From positions 147,908 through 211,907 of the forward strand of contig NZ_BBJF01000017.1 in NCBI RefSeq assembly GCF_000739735.1: a DNA stretch of 64,000 nt, given 5' to 3'. This DNA is from Paraburkholderia ginsengisoli NBRC 100965 (GTDB taxonomy: Bacteria > Pseudomonadota > Gammaproteobacteria > Burkholderiales > Burkholderiaceae). Below, in pieces: positions 19,628 to 28,641 of this stretch. The notes beneath the pieces are model-generated. The model had not been told where the DNA came from, ran no database searches, and was given only the letters and a program-made list of their open reading frames with translations. Position numbers and translations under genes: made by a program. Within the stretch, counting starts at the first letter, position 1. Each line of letters begins with the position of its first letter.

Positions 19628-20920
19628 ATGAGCGTTCCGCAACAAGCCTTCCTACGCGATGCGATGCGTCGCATGAACATGACGCGCGATACGTTCGCGA
19701 GCCGCATCGGCGTGTCGCGCCGGGCGCTCGACACGTGGCTGCTGCCGGACGACTCGCAGGAATCGCGGGCCATGCCGGAAATCGTCGAGCGGTTCGTGTC
19801 GGAGATTGTCGTGAACGGCGACCCCGCCGAAAAATATACGCAGAGCGTAGATTCACAATCGCTCGCGAGCCAGGTGCTGTTCGAAGGCCGGCCGCAGTTG
19901 CTGTCGGTCGATCAGTTTTCGCGCGACTCGGTGGAGGCGCTGTTCCGGGTGGCGGACATCATGCAGCCGATCGCCCGGCGCCGGAAAATCTCCCGCGTGC
20001 TCGAAGGCGCGGTCCTCGGCAATCTGTTCTTCGAGGCCAGCACGCGCACCCGCGTGAGTTTCGGCGCGGCGTTCTGCCGGCTGGGCGGCTCGGTGTGCGA
20101 CACCACCGGCTTCACGTTTTCGTCGATGGCCAAGGGCGAGTCGATCTACGACACCAGCCGCGTGATGAGCGGCTACGTCGACGCGCTGGTGATCCGCCAT
20201 CCGGAGCAAGGCTCGGTGGCCGAATTCGCGCGCGCCACCAACGTGCCGGTGATCAACGGCGGCGACGGCCCCGGCGAGCATCCGAGCCAGGCGCTGCTCG
20301 ACCTGTACACGATCCAGCGCGAGTTCTCGCGGCTCGGCAAGATCGTCGACGGCGCGCACATCGCCTTGGTCGGCGACCTGAAGTACGGGCGCACCGTGCA
20401 TTCGCTCGTGAAGCTGCTGGCGCTGTATCGCGGCATCAAATTCACGCTGATCTCGCCGCCGATGCTCGAAATGCCCGGCTACATCATCGAGCAGATTTCG
20501 CGCAACGGCCACGTGATCGAGCAGACGCACGATCTGCCCAACGGCTTGCGCGGCGCCGACGTGGTGTACGCGACGCGCATCCAGAAAGAGCGCTTCACGG
20601 ACGAATCGTTCGAGGGCTACACGCCCGATTTCCAGATCAATCAGGCGCTAGTGGACAGCGTGTGCGGCGCCGACACGCTGATCATGCACCCGCTGCCGCG
20701 TGACAGCCGGCCGGGCGCGAACGACCTGAGCGTGGACCTGAACCACGATGCGCGGCTCGCGATTTTCCGTCAGACCGACAACGGCATTCCGGTGCGGATG
20801 GCGATTTTCGCGGTACTGCTGGGTGTCGAAAAACTGGTTCAGCATTCGATGCGCGATGCCGCGTGGCGCCCGCCCGCCTATCTCGGCCCGGACGACGCGG
20901 TGTTTCACGGCATCGACTGA
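19628..20920 (+). CDS. pyrB: Aspartate carbamoyltransferase with HTH-like N-terminal extension
   Basis: A 430-residue enzyme against about 311 for the E. coli catalytic chain. The catalytic core is intact: STRTR (138-142), SMAKGES with Lys169, VIRHPEQG (188-195), HPSQALLDLYT (218-228), GDLKYGRTVHSL (249-260), IQKERF (318-323) and HPLPR (354-358). It should make carbamoyl-aspartate for pyrimidine synthesis. Residues 1-60 are extra and include RDTFASRIGVSRRALDTWLLP, which resembles a helix-turn-helix. No pyrC, pyrI or pyrR neighbour is present. ATG at 19628 follows a leader from a strong promoter. Confidence 0.87.
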   Translation: MSVPQQAFLRDAMRRMNMTRDTFASRIGVSRRALDTWLLPDDSQESRAMPEIVERFVSEIVVNGDPAEKYTQSVDSQSLASQVLFEGRPQLLSVDQFSRDSVEALFRVADIMQPIARRRKISRVLEGAVLGNLFFEASTRTRVSFGAAFCRLGGSVCDTTGFTFSSMAKGESIYDTSRVMSGYVDALVIRHPEQGSVAEFARATNVPVINGGDGPGEHPSQALLDLYTIQREFSRLGKIVDGAHIALVGDLKYGRTVHSLVKLLALYRGIKFTLISPPMLEMPGYIIEQISRNGHVIEQTHDLPNGLRGADVVYATRIQKERFTDESFEGYTPDFQINQALVDSVCGADTLIMHPLPRDSRPGANDLSVDLNHDARLAIFRQTDNGIPVRMAIFAVLLGVEKLVQHSMRDAAWRPPAYLGPDDAVFHGID

Positions 20921-20966
20921 ACGGCGCGGAGCGCGGTTTCAACACGCGGCAACTGGCGCGCGGCGT

Positions 20967-21836
20967 TCAGCTCGCGGCGCTGGTGGGGTTGTCTGCCAGG
21001 TGGCTCGCCACGTGCGCGCGCCTGAACGCGCCGGCAAAGAACAGCACCTGATACTGCACCGCGTTGGCCCAGTACTTCCACGTGTGGCCGCCTGGCCGCT
21101 CGGTGTAGGCATGCGGCACGCCGAGTTCGACGAGCCGTTCGTGCAGTGTGCGGTTCGATTCGACCAGCGAGTCGTTCACGCCGCAATCGATCGTCAGCGC
21201 GATATGCGCGTTGCCAAAGCCGCGCGCGTTCTCGACGATCGCCTCGCTGTTCCAGAAGCCGGCATCGCGGCCCGGATCGCCGAACACCTGCTCGATGCCG
21301 GGCTCGTCCTCGCTGCCGCGCGGATCCACCGCGCCGCTGATGCTGCCCGCCGCGCCGAATTCGTCCGGCCGGTCGAGCGCGATATGCAGCGCGCCGAATC
21401 CGCCCATGCTCAGGCCGGTAATCGCGCGTGCCTCTTTGGTCGCGAGCGTGCGGAAATGCGCGTCGACGTAGGCCACCACTTCCGTGCCCACGTAGGTCTC
21501 GTAGCGGCTGCGCGGATTGACCGGACTGTCGATGTACCAGCTTTCGTGACCACCGTCCGGCATCACGAGAATCACGTGATAGCGGTCGGCCAGTTTGCCG
21601 ATGTGCGAATTCGCGGTCCAGTCGGTGTAGTCACCACCGGAGCCATGCAGCAGATAGATGACGGGAAAGCGCTCGGCGCTATTGCCTTGCGCATATTGGT
21701 CGGGCAGCACGACGGTCGCGTCGAACGATTCGTGCATCGCCGCGCTGGGAATGGTGACGACGCGCGACTGGAACGCCCACGCGGGCGCCGCGACGAGCAA
21801 CGTCAGAATGAGCCAGAACGCACGAACTGAATTCAT
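20967..21836 (-). CDS. Secreted esterase (esterase D/tributyrin esterase-like)
   Basis: A 289-residue exported alpha/beta hydrolase. The signal peptide ends at PAWA-FQ (residue 21). It has an oxyanion-region LLHGSGGDY, the nucleophile elbow GLSMGG (Ser143), a late Asp in DCGVND and His in GGHTWKYW. This is the esterase-D/S-formylglutathione-hydrolase fold, but the signal peptide argues for an extracytoplasmic esterase rather than formaldehyde detoxification. It converges with the ATCase gene, with 46 bases between stops. Confidence 0.88.
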   Translation of the reverse strand: MNSVRAFWLILTLLVAAPAWAFQSRVVTIPSAAMHESFDATVVLPDQYAQGNSAERFPVIYLLHGSGGDYTDWTANSHIGKLADRYHVILVMPDGGHESWYIDSPVNPRSRYETYVGTEVVAYVDAHFRTLATKEARAITGLSMGGFGALHIALDRPDEFGAAGSISGAVDPRGSEDEPGIEQVFGDPGRDAGFWNSEAIVENARGFGNAHIALTIDCGVNDSLVESNRTLHERLVELGVPHAYTERPGGHTWKYWANAVQYQVLFFAGAFRRAHVASHLADNPTSAAS

Positions 21837-22040
21837 GGTGTGTCGCTCTCCTGTAGGTGTCCAAAGAACACTTCCGTCATGCGGCGGCCAACTTCCGTCG
21901 ATGACTCTAGCAATGGCGACTTACAACCAAATTTCAGCGAAACATACGATCTGGTCAGGCGGATAGACGTGCGAACGGTCGCGCGTCTATCCGCGCGCTG
22001 CGCGTGGCCTCGGATTCAAGCGCCACGCCCCAGCAATCGC

Positions 22041-22817
22041 CTATTCGACATGCGCAGCGAAGCCGACCCGGTCCGGCACGAGATCGTCCCGCAACGTCAG
22101 CGCCGGAATCGCATACGCGCCGCCGTTCTGCTGCCGGAACGGTATCGGCTTTGTCGTCCACAGGTCGTCGAGCCGTTGCCCGAGGGCGTCGCGCACCGCG
22201 CCGTAATTTTCTTCATCGATCCTGCTCGTCCGGTACACCACGAACGGCGGCAACACGTCGAAGCCGGGGTAATACAGAATGCCGTGCTGGATCGGAAACA
22301 ACACGTCGTCCATCGGGCCATTGATGCCTCGCGGACTGTAGTGCGACTCCCAGCCGCCGGTCGTCACCATCAGCATCGCGCGCTTGCCGGCGAACTTGCC
22401 CTCTCCGTAGCGCTCGCCCCAACGCGCGTCCGAATGCTCGCCGACGCCATACGCGAGACCATACGCATAAACGCGCTCCACCCAGCCCTTCAGAATCGCC
22501 GGCATCGAGAACCACCAGAGCGGGAACTGCAAAATCACCGCGTCGGCCCACATGAGCTTCCCCTGCTCACGGGCGATATCCGCGCTCTGCAAGCCGTTCT
22601 CGAACGCATGCTTCGACTCGCGCGACGGAAAAAAACGCTCGTTGGCCTGACGCTCGATGCTGTCGTTCGCATCGAGCGACGCCTTCCATTGCATCGCGTA
22701 CAGGTCGGAAACCTGCACGGCGTGTCCCGCGTCCTGGAGACGCTTGAGCGCGAAGTCCTTGAGCGAGCCGTTCAGCGATTTCGGTTCGGGGTGCGCATAA
22801 ACAATCAGAACATTCAT
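22041..22817 (-). CDS. Flavodoxin-fold NAD(P)H:quinone oxidoreductase
   Basis: A 258-residue flavodoxin_2 protein. The FMN phosphate loop is at the N-terminus (MNVLIVYAHPEPKSLNGSL), followed by DAVILQFPLWWFSMPAILKGW and TTGGWESHYS, all typical of the DT-diaphorase/MdaB/KefF group. It probably reduces quinones with NAD(P)H at FMN. The ATG at 22817 has AAAGG about 7 bases before it; an ATG six bases upstream is too close to that site. A LysR gene diverges from it, the usual arrangement for stress-induced quinone reductases. Confidence 0.88.
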   Translation of the reverse strand: MNVLIVYAHPEPKSLNGSLKDFALKRLQDAGHAVQVSDLYAMQWKASLDANDSIERQANERFFPSRESKHAFENGLQSADIAREQGKLMWADAVILQFPLWWFSMPAILKGWVERVYAYGLAYGVGEHSDARWGERYGEGKFAGKRAMLMVTTGGWESHYSPRGINGPMDDVLFPIQHGILYYPGFDVLPPFVVYRTSRIDEENYGAVRDALGQRLDDLWTTKPIPFRQQNGGAYAIPALTLRDDLVPDRVGFAAHVE

Positions 22818-22870
22818 GACCATGCCTTTCTTCGTCATTGGATGACATCACGATAGGCGCCGCTCCGGTA

Positions 22871-22892
22871 TATTGGAAATGAATTCCCGATA
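22871..22892. promoter_or_regulatory. Candidate LysR binding site
   Basis: An imperfect 22-bp palindrome (TATTGGAAATG / AATTCCCGATA, 8 of 11 pairs) lies between the divergent quinone reductase and LysR genes, just before the LysR start. Position fits LysR autoregulation; the sequence alone is weak evidence. Confidence 0.35.
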
Positions 22893-22906
22893 TGTCAGGT
22901 ATTGCG

Positions 22907-23800
22907 ATGGTTAATCTCAGGACGCTCGACCTCAACCTGCTGGTCACGCTCGACGTGGTGCTCTCCGAGCACAACGTGACGCGCGCTGCCGAACGGCTGA
23001 ACTTCTCGCAGCCGTCGGTCAGCGTGCATCTCGCCAAACTGCGCGACGTGTTCGGCGACCCGCTGTTGCTGCCCGGGCCGCGCGGCATGCGGCCCACCGC
23101 GCGCGCCGAGGCGTTGCGCGAACCGTTGCGCGACGCGCTCGCCGCGCTCGAACGCGCGGTGGCCCCGTCGAGCCCGTTCGATCCGGCCATGGCGACTCAC
23201 ACGTGGCGGGTCGCCGCGAGCGATTACGCTGAGTCGACCATCATCCTGCCCGCGCTGGCCGGCCTGCGCGCGACGGCGCCGGGCACGCGGCTCGCCCTCG
23301 TCGAAGCGGCGCCGCCGCGCATTGCGAGGCAAGCGGAACGCGGCGAGATCGATCTCGCGTTCCACACCAGCGAAGGCTCGCCCGAAGGTTTGCGCCGCCG
23401 CGTGCTATTCGCGGAGCGCTATGTTCTGGCGGGTCGCACGAATCATCCGCGACTCAGGCGCCGGCCCACGCTCGCGCAATTCTGCAAGCTCGAACACGTG
23501 ATCGTGTCGCCGGTGGGCGGCGGTTTTGTCGGCGTCACCGACGAGGTGCTCGCGCAAAGGGGACTCACGCGCAAGGTGGCGCTGTCGGTGCCGCATTTCC
23601 TCTTCATGCTGTCGGTGCTCGCCAGCACCGACCTCGTCGGCATGCTGCCCGAACGGTTGGTGCGCGGCGTCGGCGCGGTGCGAATGGTCGAGCCGCCCGT
23701 CGAGGTGCCGGGCTACGAGATGGCGATGCTGTGGCACGAGCGCTCGCATCGCGATCCGGCGCACCAGTGGTTGCGGGAGCAGATCGCGGGCGCGGTGTGA
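22907..23800 (+). CDS. LysR-type regulator next to quinone reductase
   Basis: A 297-residue LTTR. The winged-helix DNA-binding domain spans about 1-65 (LRTLDLNLLVTLDVVLSEHN, then VTRAAERLNFSQPSVSVHL), and the effector domain follows. The start MVNLRTLDLN aligns with other NodD/SyrM-like LTTRs; a start 15 bases earlier is possible. It is divergent from the flavodoxin-fold reductase and probably controls it in response to a quinone, phenolic or electrophile. Confidence 0.9.
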   Translation: MVNLRTLDLNLLVTLDVVLSEHNVTRAAERLNFSQPSVSVHLAKLRDVFGDPLLLPGPRGMRPTARAEALREPLRDALAALERAVAPSSPFDPAMATHTWRVAASDYAESTIILPALAGLRATAPGTRLALVEAAPPRIARQAERGEIDLAFHTSEGSPEGLRRRVLFAERYVLAGRTNHPRLRRRPTLAQFCKLEHVIVSPVGGGFVGVTDEVLAQRGLTRKVALSVPHFLFMLSVLASTDLVGMLPERLVRGVGAVRMVEPPVEVPGYEMAMLWHERSHRDPAHQWLREQIAGAV

Positions 23801-23874
23801 TGCGATCGGGGCGCGTTGCGGACTACGCGCGCGCCGCCGCACTTCCACACGTCAGTCGACCCGCGCCATCGTGC

Positions 23875-24750
23875 TTAGCCTTGGGCCTTGCCGATCGCGT
23901 CCAGTTCATCGAGCACGTCGGCGGTCAAATTCAATTGCGCCGCCTGCAGGTTTTCGTGCAGATGCACCGTCGACGACGTCCCCGGAATCAGCAAAATGTT
24001 AGGTGACCGATGTAATAGCCACGCGAGCGCCACCTGCATCGGCGTCGCGCCGAGCGTCCGCGCAATGTCCGACAGCGCCGACGATTGGATCGGCGTGAAT
24101 CCGCCGAGCGGAAAGAACGGCACGTAGGCAATACCCTTGCTCGCGAGGTCGTCGAGCAACGCGTCGTCGTCACGATGCACGAGGTTGTAGTGATTCTGCA
24201 CGCAGACCACCTCCGCGATGCCGCGCGCCTCGTCGATCTGCGCGGCGGTCGCGTTGCTCAGGCCGATGTGGCGCACGAGTCCGCGCTGCTGAAGTTCCGC
24301 GAGCGCCGTCACCTGCTTTTCGACCGAGCCTTCGGCGGGCTCATGAATGCTGCCCATGAACCGCATGTTGACGACGTCCAGCGCGTCGAGGCCGAGATTG
24401 CGCAGGTTGTCGTGCACGCCGCGTTCGATATCCGCGGGTTCGAGCGCCGGCAGCCATGCGCCGTCGCTGCCGCGCGTCGCGCCGACTTTCGTGACGATCA
24501 CGAGATCGTCCGGATACGGATGCAGCGCCTCGCGGATCAACTGGTTGGTGACGTGCGGCCCGTAAAAGTCGCTCGTATCGATGTGATTGACGCCCGAGGC
24601 TACCGCCTCGCGCAGCACCGCGAGCGCCGCGGCGCGGTCCTTCGGCGGCCCGAACACGCCGGGCCCGGCAAGCTGCATCGCCCCGTAGCCCATGCGCCGA
24701 ACCGGGCGGCCGGCAAGCGAAAAGGTGCCGGTAACAGTGACCTTCGACAT
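23875..24750 (-). CDS. pdxI: Pyridoxal 4-reductase-like aldo/keto reductase (PdxI/YdbC)
   Basis: A 291-residue AKR colinear, from memory, with E. coli YdbC/PdxI: GYGAMQLAGPGVFGPPKDR, VNHIDTSDFYGPHVTNQLIR, VCVQNHYNLVHRDDDAL, AYVPFFPLGGFTPIQSS and SPNILLIPGTSS are nearly the same. Asp58, Tyr63 and Lys88 of the catalytic tetrad are present. The usual His lies in DVVNMRF, where Arg130 replaces it, a feature of this subgroup. It is expected to reduce pyridoxal to pyridoxine with NADPH in vitamin B6 salvage. A LysR gene is divergent. Confidence 0.87.
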   Translation of the reverse strand: MSKVTVTGTFSLAGRPVRRMGYGAMQLAGPGVFGPPKDRAAALAVLREAVASGVNHIDTSDFYGPHVTNQLIREALHPYPDDLVIVTKVGATRGSDGAWLPALEPADIERGVHDNLRNLGLDALDVVNMRFMGSIHEPAEGSVEKQVTALAELQQRGLVRHIGLSNATAAQIDEARGIAEVVCVQNHYNLVHRDDDALLDDLASKGIAYVPFFPLGGFTPIQSSALSDIARTLGATPMQVALAWLLHRSPNILLIPGTSSTVHLHENLQAAQLNLTADVLDELDAIGKAQG

Positions 24751-24854
24751 GACGCGCTCCTTGATGAGTGGATAAGCGGCAGTATCGCCGGGATTGCGTT
24801 GTTGAATAAACGGGTCTAACGTGTACGGGTTGTTTAAAAATGTGAACAGTCGCC

Positions 24855-25766
24855 ATGGAATTGAACGACCTGGCCGCCTTCGTTTCCGTCGCCCGCGCCG
24901 GCGGCTTTCGCGACGCGGCGCGCAGCGGCGGCGTGTCCGCCTCGAGCCTGAGCATCGCCGTGCGACGGCTGGAAACCAGACTCGGTTTGCGTCTTCTGAA
25001 CCGCACCACGCGCAGCGTCGCGCCGACCGAGGCCGGGCAGCGCCTGATCGAAAAGCTGACGCCGCTATTCGGCGAAATGGAAGCGGCGCTCGACGTGCTC
25101 AACGGCTTCCGGGACAAGCCGAGCGGCACGCTCAAACTGAACGTGCCGTCGAGCGCGGCGCGCATCGTCTTGCCGGACGTCATCGCATCGTTCCTGAAGC
25201 TGTACCCGGACATTCGCGTCGAAGTGGTGGTCGAGGACGGCTTCGTCGACGTGTTGTCGATCGGCTGCGACGCGGGCATCCGCTACGACGAGCGTCTCGA
25301 ACAGGACATGATCGCGATTCCGATCGGACCGCGCACGCAGCGCTTCGCGACCGCCGCAGCGCCGGCTTATCTCGACGCTCGTGGACGCCCCGACCATCCG
25401 CGCGAACTGCTCGCGCACGCTTGCCTGCGCGGCCAATTCGCCGGCGGCGCGACGCCCACCTGGTACTTCGAACGCGACGGCGAAGTGCTGCAGTTGAATC
25501 CGTCGGGGCCGCTGCTCGTGCGGCCCGGCGCCGCGATCGATCTCGCGGTGAGTTGCGCGGTGGCCGGCGTCGGCGTCATCCATCTGTTCGAGGACATGCT
25601 GCGCCCGCATCTGGACAGCGGCGCGTTGGAGCCGATTCTGGAACCGTGGTGGCAGCGCTTTTCGGGGCCCTTTCTCTACTATCCCGGACGCCGTCATTTG
25701 CCTGCACCGTTACGCGCCTTCGTCGATTTTCTGAAAGCGGGTCAGGCGGACGACTCGTTGGCTTGA
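24855..25766 (+). CDS. LysR-type regulator divergent from pdxI
   Basis: A 303-residue LTTR of the CrgA/YafC-like group. The DNA-binding domain (about 1-60) has MELNDLAAFVSVARAGGF and VSASSLSIAVRRLETRLG, followed by LNRTTRSVAPTEAG. The effector domain begins near 90. It is divergent from the PdxI-like reductase across 104 bases, so that gene is its most likely target. The C-terminus (LRAFVDFLKAG) is the subgroup norm. Confidence 0.9.
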   Translation: MELNDLAAFVSVARAGGFRDAARSGGVSASSLSIAVRRLETRLGLRLLNRTTRSVAPTEAGQRLIEKLTPLFGEMEAALDVLNGFRDKPSGTLKLNVPSSAARIVLPDVIASFLKLYPDIRVEVVVEDGFVDVLSIGCDAGIRYDERLEQDMIAIPIGPRTQRFATAAAPAYLDARGRPDHPRELLAHACLRGQFAGGATPTWYFERDGEVLQLNPSGPLLVRPGAAIDLAVSCAVAGVGVIHLFEDMLRPHLDSGALEPILEPWWQRFSGPFLYYPGRRHLPAPLRAFVDFLKAGQADDSLA

Positions 25767-25789
25767 ACCGCCTGCGCTCAGTGCAACAC

Positions 25790-26149
25790 TCAGTGCGCGT
25801 GCTTGCACATTTGCGCCACCATCGCCAGAAACTTGTCCGCGCCCACGGGCTTGCGCACACAGACGTTCCAGTTCTTCCCGACGGCGTCGAGCGGCGGGAC
25901 CGCGGTATGAACCAGGATCGGCACGTGAGCGAAGCGCGGCATCGCTCGCAGACGGCGGCACAATTCGGCGCCGTCCATGATCGGCATCATCCAGTCGGTG
26001 ATAATCAGGTCAGGAACATACGACGCCGCGCGCGCTATAGCTTCGGCGCCGTTGCTCGCGCAACCGACCTCATAACCTTCGCGTTCTAGAATCAGGCGCC
26101 AAGCCGCCAGAATTTCCGGCTCGTCGTCCACCAGGAGAATTGAGTGCAT
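25790..26149 (-). CDS. Single-domain response regulator
   Basis: A 119-residue receiver domain with no output domain. Acidic pocket Asp8-Asp9, phospho-acceptor Asp52 (IITDWMMP), switch Thr82 and Lys100 (VRKP) are all present. It diverges from the histidine kinase at 26422, which is the likely phosphodonor. With no DNA-binding domain it must act by protein contact or as a phosphate relay. Confidence 0.9.
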   Translation of the reverse strand: MHSILLVDDEPEILAAWRLILEREGYEVGCASNGAEAIARAASYVPDLIITDWMMPIMDGAELCRRLRAMPRFAHVPILVHTAVPPLDAVGKNWNVCVRKPVGADKFLAMVAQMCKHAH

Positions 26150-26421
26150 CTGGGTTCGCCGGTTAATTATCTTGCCGTTTTCCTACGGCGCCGCAACAAG
26201 TGTTCCACCAAGGGCAAATGCGGCGATAATCGAACCTGCTCATCGGCCGACGCGGCGCGTTTCGAACCCACCCAGGCGCATCGCCCCACCCGTCAGCCGT
26301 CCAAAACATTCCAGCGGGCAGCAGGTTTATCGAAAAAGCGCGGACACGGGTCCACCGATCTGCGTGGCCGTTGTGCTTCAAGCCTCTGCGCGTTGTAGAA
26401 ACTTCTTCCCACGTCCCAATC

Positions 26422-27639
26422 ATGACCGATACCCGCGTGAGCCCGCTGCGCAAATTTGCCGACTACGTCCGGGCGGAACGACTCCAGCTCACCGAGCAAT
26501 GGATGAACGCCGTGGCGAGCGACGTCGATCTCGTCGAAGCCGACAAGCTCACTTATCAGCAACTCGCCGACCACCTGCCGGAGATTCTCGAAGAACTTTG
26601 CGCGGCGCTCGACAGCGAAGATCTGGAGCGCGTCGAAACGTCGATCGAACGCAACGCGAGAAAACATGGCAACGTGCGCTGGCGCCAGGGCTACCGGATC
26701 GAGGAACTGGTGCGCGAACTCGATCTCTTTCACCAGGTGCTCGACGAAGCGCTCGAAGCGTTCGCGGAGCAGGACAATGCGCTCACACGCCGTCACGAAG
26801 GCCGCGCGCGGAGGCTGATCGCCGAGGCGTTCAGCATGGTGGCGTACACGTCGATCAGGGAAGTGGTCAGCGAACGGGACCGCAAGATCGACGAGTACAC
26901 CGGCCAGCTCGAACGCGCGAACCACGAACTGATTCTGAAGCAGCGGCTGGTGGGCGACCTCTACGAATCGCGGATGCAGATCACGCGCAGCGTGGTGCAC
27001 GACCTGCGCAATTTCCTGAACGCGTTTTCCATCGCGCTGCAACTGATCGCGCGCGCGCCGTCGAAAGCCGATATGGCGTTGACGCTGGCCAATCGCCAGG
27101 CCGCCGACATGAAGCTGCTCGTCGACCAGATGGTCGAGTATGCGGTCGTGCTCGGCGACGCCGCGCCGCTCACCCTCGAACAGGTGGACGCGCGCGAGCT
27201 TTACGACGAACTCGTCGCGTCGTCGCGTCCGCTGGTCGAGGGCAAGGGGCTCACGTTGCACGCGTCGTGCGATCCGGCGTTGCACGCGGTCACGTCCAAT
27301 CGTCTCAAGCTGAAGCAGATCGCGGTCAATCTGCTGTCCAACGCGACCAAGTACACGAAGTCCGGACAGGTCGAACTGCAGTTCGCGATGGTCGGCGCGC
27401 AACACTGGACGATTCGCGTGTCGGACACCGGCGTGGGGATCGCGGCATCGGACGCGGAGCGCGTGTTCGACGAATTCGAGCGCGCCGCCGGCGAGGAGAT
27501 TCCCGGCACGGGCCTCGGTCTCGCAATCGTCAGGGAGCTGTGCCGCGCGTTGAATGGGCACATCGAGTTCGTGTCGCGCGAGGGCGTCGGGACCACGTTC
27601 AAGATCCGCTTTCCCGTCGTGCTCGACGCAACGCAATGA
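26422..27639 (+). CDS. Soluble sensor histidine kinase with RsbRD-like N-terminus
   Basis: A 405-residue cytoplasmic kinase without transmembrane segments. Residues 1-150 resemble the RsbRD/RsbT co-antagonist N-terminal domain (HGNVRWRQGYRIEELVREL). A coiled coil leads to the dimerisation helix with phospho-acceptor His193 (VVHDLRNFLN). The ATPase domain has the N box NLLSNATKYT (304-312), DTGVGI (335-340) and GTGLGL (362-367). The ATG at 26422 avoids an unlikely extension, though its ribosome site is poor. It diverges from a single-domain response regulator. Confidence 0.88.
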   Translation: MTDTRVSPLRKFADYVRAERLQLTEQWMNAVASDVDLVEADKLTYQQLADHLPEILEELCAALDSEDLERVETSIERNARKHGNVRWRQGYRIEELVRELDLFHQVLDEALEAFAEQDNALTRRHEGRARRLIAEAFSMVAYTSIREVVSERDRKIDEYTGQLERANHELILKQRLVGDLYESRMQITRSVVHDLRNFLNAFSIALQLIARAPSKADMALTLANRQAADMKLLVDQMVEYAVVLGDAAPLTLEQVDARELYDELVASSRPLVEGKGLTLHASCDPALHAVTSNRLKLKQIAVNLLSNATKYTKSGQVELQFAMVGAQHWTIRVSDTGVGIAASDAERVFDEFERAAGEEIPGTGLGLAIVRELCRALNGHIEFVSREGVGTTFKIRFPVVLDATQ

Positions 27640-27752
27640 CACTTGCGCGGCGGCGTGGCAAGCGCGGGTTCCGTTAAACTGCTCGACGTCGACACGACTC
27701 AACACGCGCAGCACGCATGCGCCGCCTCGAAACAGTCAACGAAGACGCGCGA

Positions 27753-28241
27753 ATGATCCACATCCACACCGCCCGCTTCCCGGAACAGCTCGAAGCCGTC
27801 CGGACCATCTTTCGCGAGTACGCGGAGAGCCTCGGCATCGATCTCTGCTTTCAGGATTTCGACTCCGAACTCGCCGGGCTGCCCGGCAAATTCGCGGCGC
27901 CGCGCGGCCGCGTGTTGCTCGCTTATCATGATGCGCAGATCATCGGCTGCGTCGCCGTGCGGCCGCTCGACGACACCACCTGTGAGATGAAACGGCTCTA
28001 TGTGCGACCCGCAGGCCGCGGCTTGCAGGCCGGCAAGCAATTGGCCACGCAGATTTGCGCGGCGGCGCGGGACTCGGGTTATCGCCGCATCCGTCTCGAC
28101 ACGCTGCCGACCATGCATGCCGCGCTGGGACTGTATGCGTCGCTCGGCTTCGAGCCGATTCCACCGTACGTCTTTAATCCGATCGACGGCGCGCTCTTTC
28201 TCGAGTGCGATCTGACTCGCCGGCAGGATCAGCCGGCTTAG
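27753..28241 (+). CDS. GNAT family N-acetyltransferase
   Basis: A 162-residue acetyltransferase. The acetyl-CoA site is recognisable as CEMKRLYVRPAGRGLQAGKQ, with the R/Q-x-x-G-x-G/A pattern, followed by GYRRIRLDTLPTMHAALGLY and ASLGFEPIPPYVFNP. The sequence is close to YpeA/PhnO-like small acyltransferases. An ATG 36 bases upstream is in frame and would add 12 residues. The end overlaps by 4 bases the stop of the convergent gene at 28238. Confidence 0.85.
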   Translation: MIHIHTARFPEQLEAVRTIFREYAESLGIDLCFQDFDSELAGLPGKFAAPRGRVLLAYHDAQIIGCVAVRPLDDTTCEMKRLYVRPAGRGLQAGKQLATQICAAARDSGYRRIRLDTLPTMHAALGLYASLGFEPIPPYVFNPIDGALFLECDLTRRQDQPA

Positions 28242-28630
28242 TCGCGCGGCGCGGCTTCGCTGCGGGTTGTCGGCGGGCATCCGCTCAGCGCGCCGCCGCG
28301 CCCGCTCAATCCGCGCACGACGATCTCGGATGATTTGCCGTCACGCCGCGCCAGTTCGGCAAGGTCGAGCAACGCGGCGTAGCGAGCCGAGCATTGTCGC
28401 GATGCCTCGTTCGCGGGATCCGCACGATCCGCACGCGGACTATGAGCGTAGGTGACGAGCCCGCCGGCCGCCGCCATCAGACCCGCGATCAAACCCGCCG
28501 CCAGCATGTTTCTGCAAACCGCGCATGTCGATAACGTTTCGGCACGCGCGCGGCGCGTCCTACTGCTGCCCCGTTCGACGACCGCGTCGCGACGGAATCG
28601 CCTCGACGTCACGCAGGTCTTGACTCGCAT
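28238..28630 (-). CDS. Hypothetical membrane-anchored protein
   Basis: A 130-residue protein with a basic N-terminus, one membrane segment near residues 42-61 (MLAAGLIAGLMAAAGGLVTY) and a small polar domain with two Cys (SRQCSARYAALLDLAEL; GALSGCPPT). It begins 12 bases after the repeat protein on the same strand and may be its operon partner. No family recognised. A start at the internal Met42 would turn the hydrophobic part into a signal anchor. Confidence 0.5.
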   Translation of the reverse strand: MRVKTCVTSRRFRRDAVVERGSSRTRRARAETLSTCAVCRNMLAAGLIAGLMAAAGGLVTYAHSPRADRADPANEASRQCSARYAALLDLAELARRDGKSSEIVVRGLSGRGGALSGCPPTTRSEAAPRD

Positions 28631-28641
28631 CGCCGCGCCCC

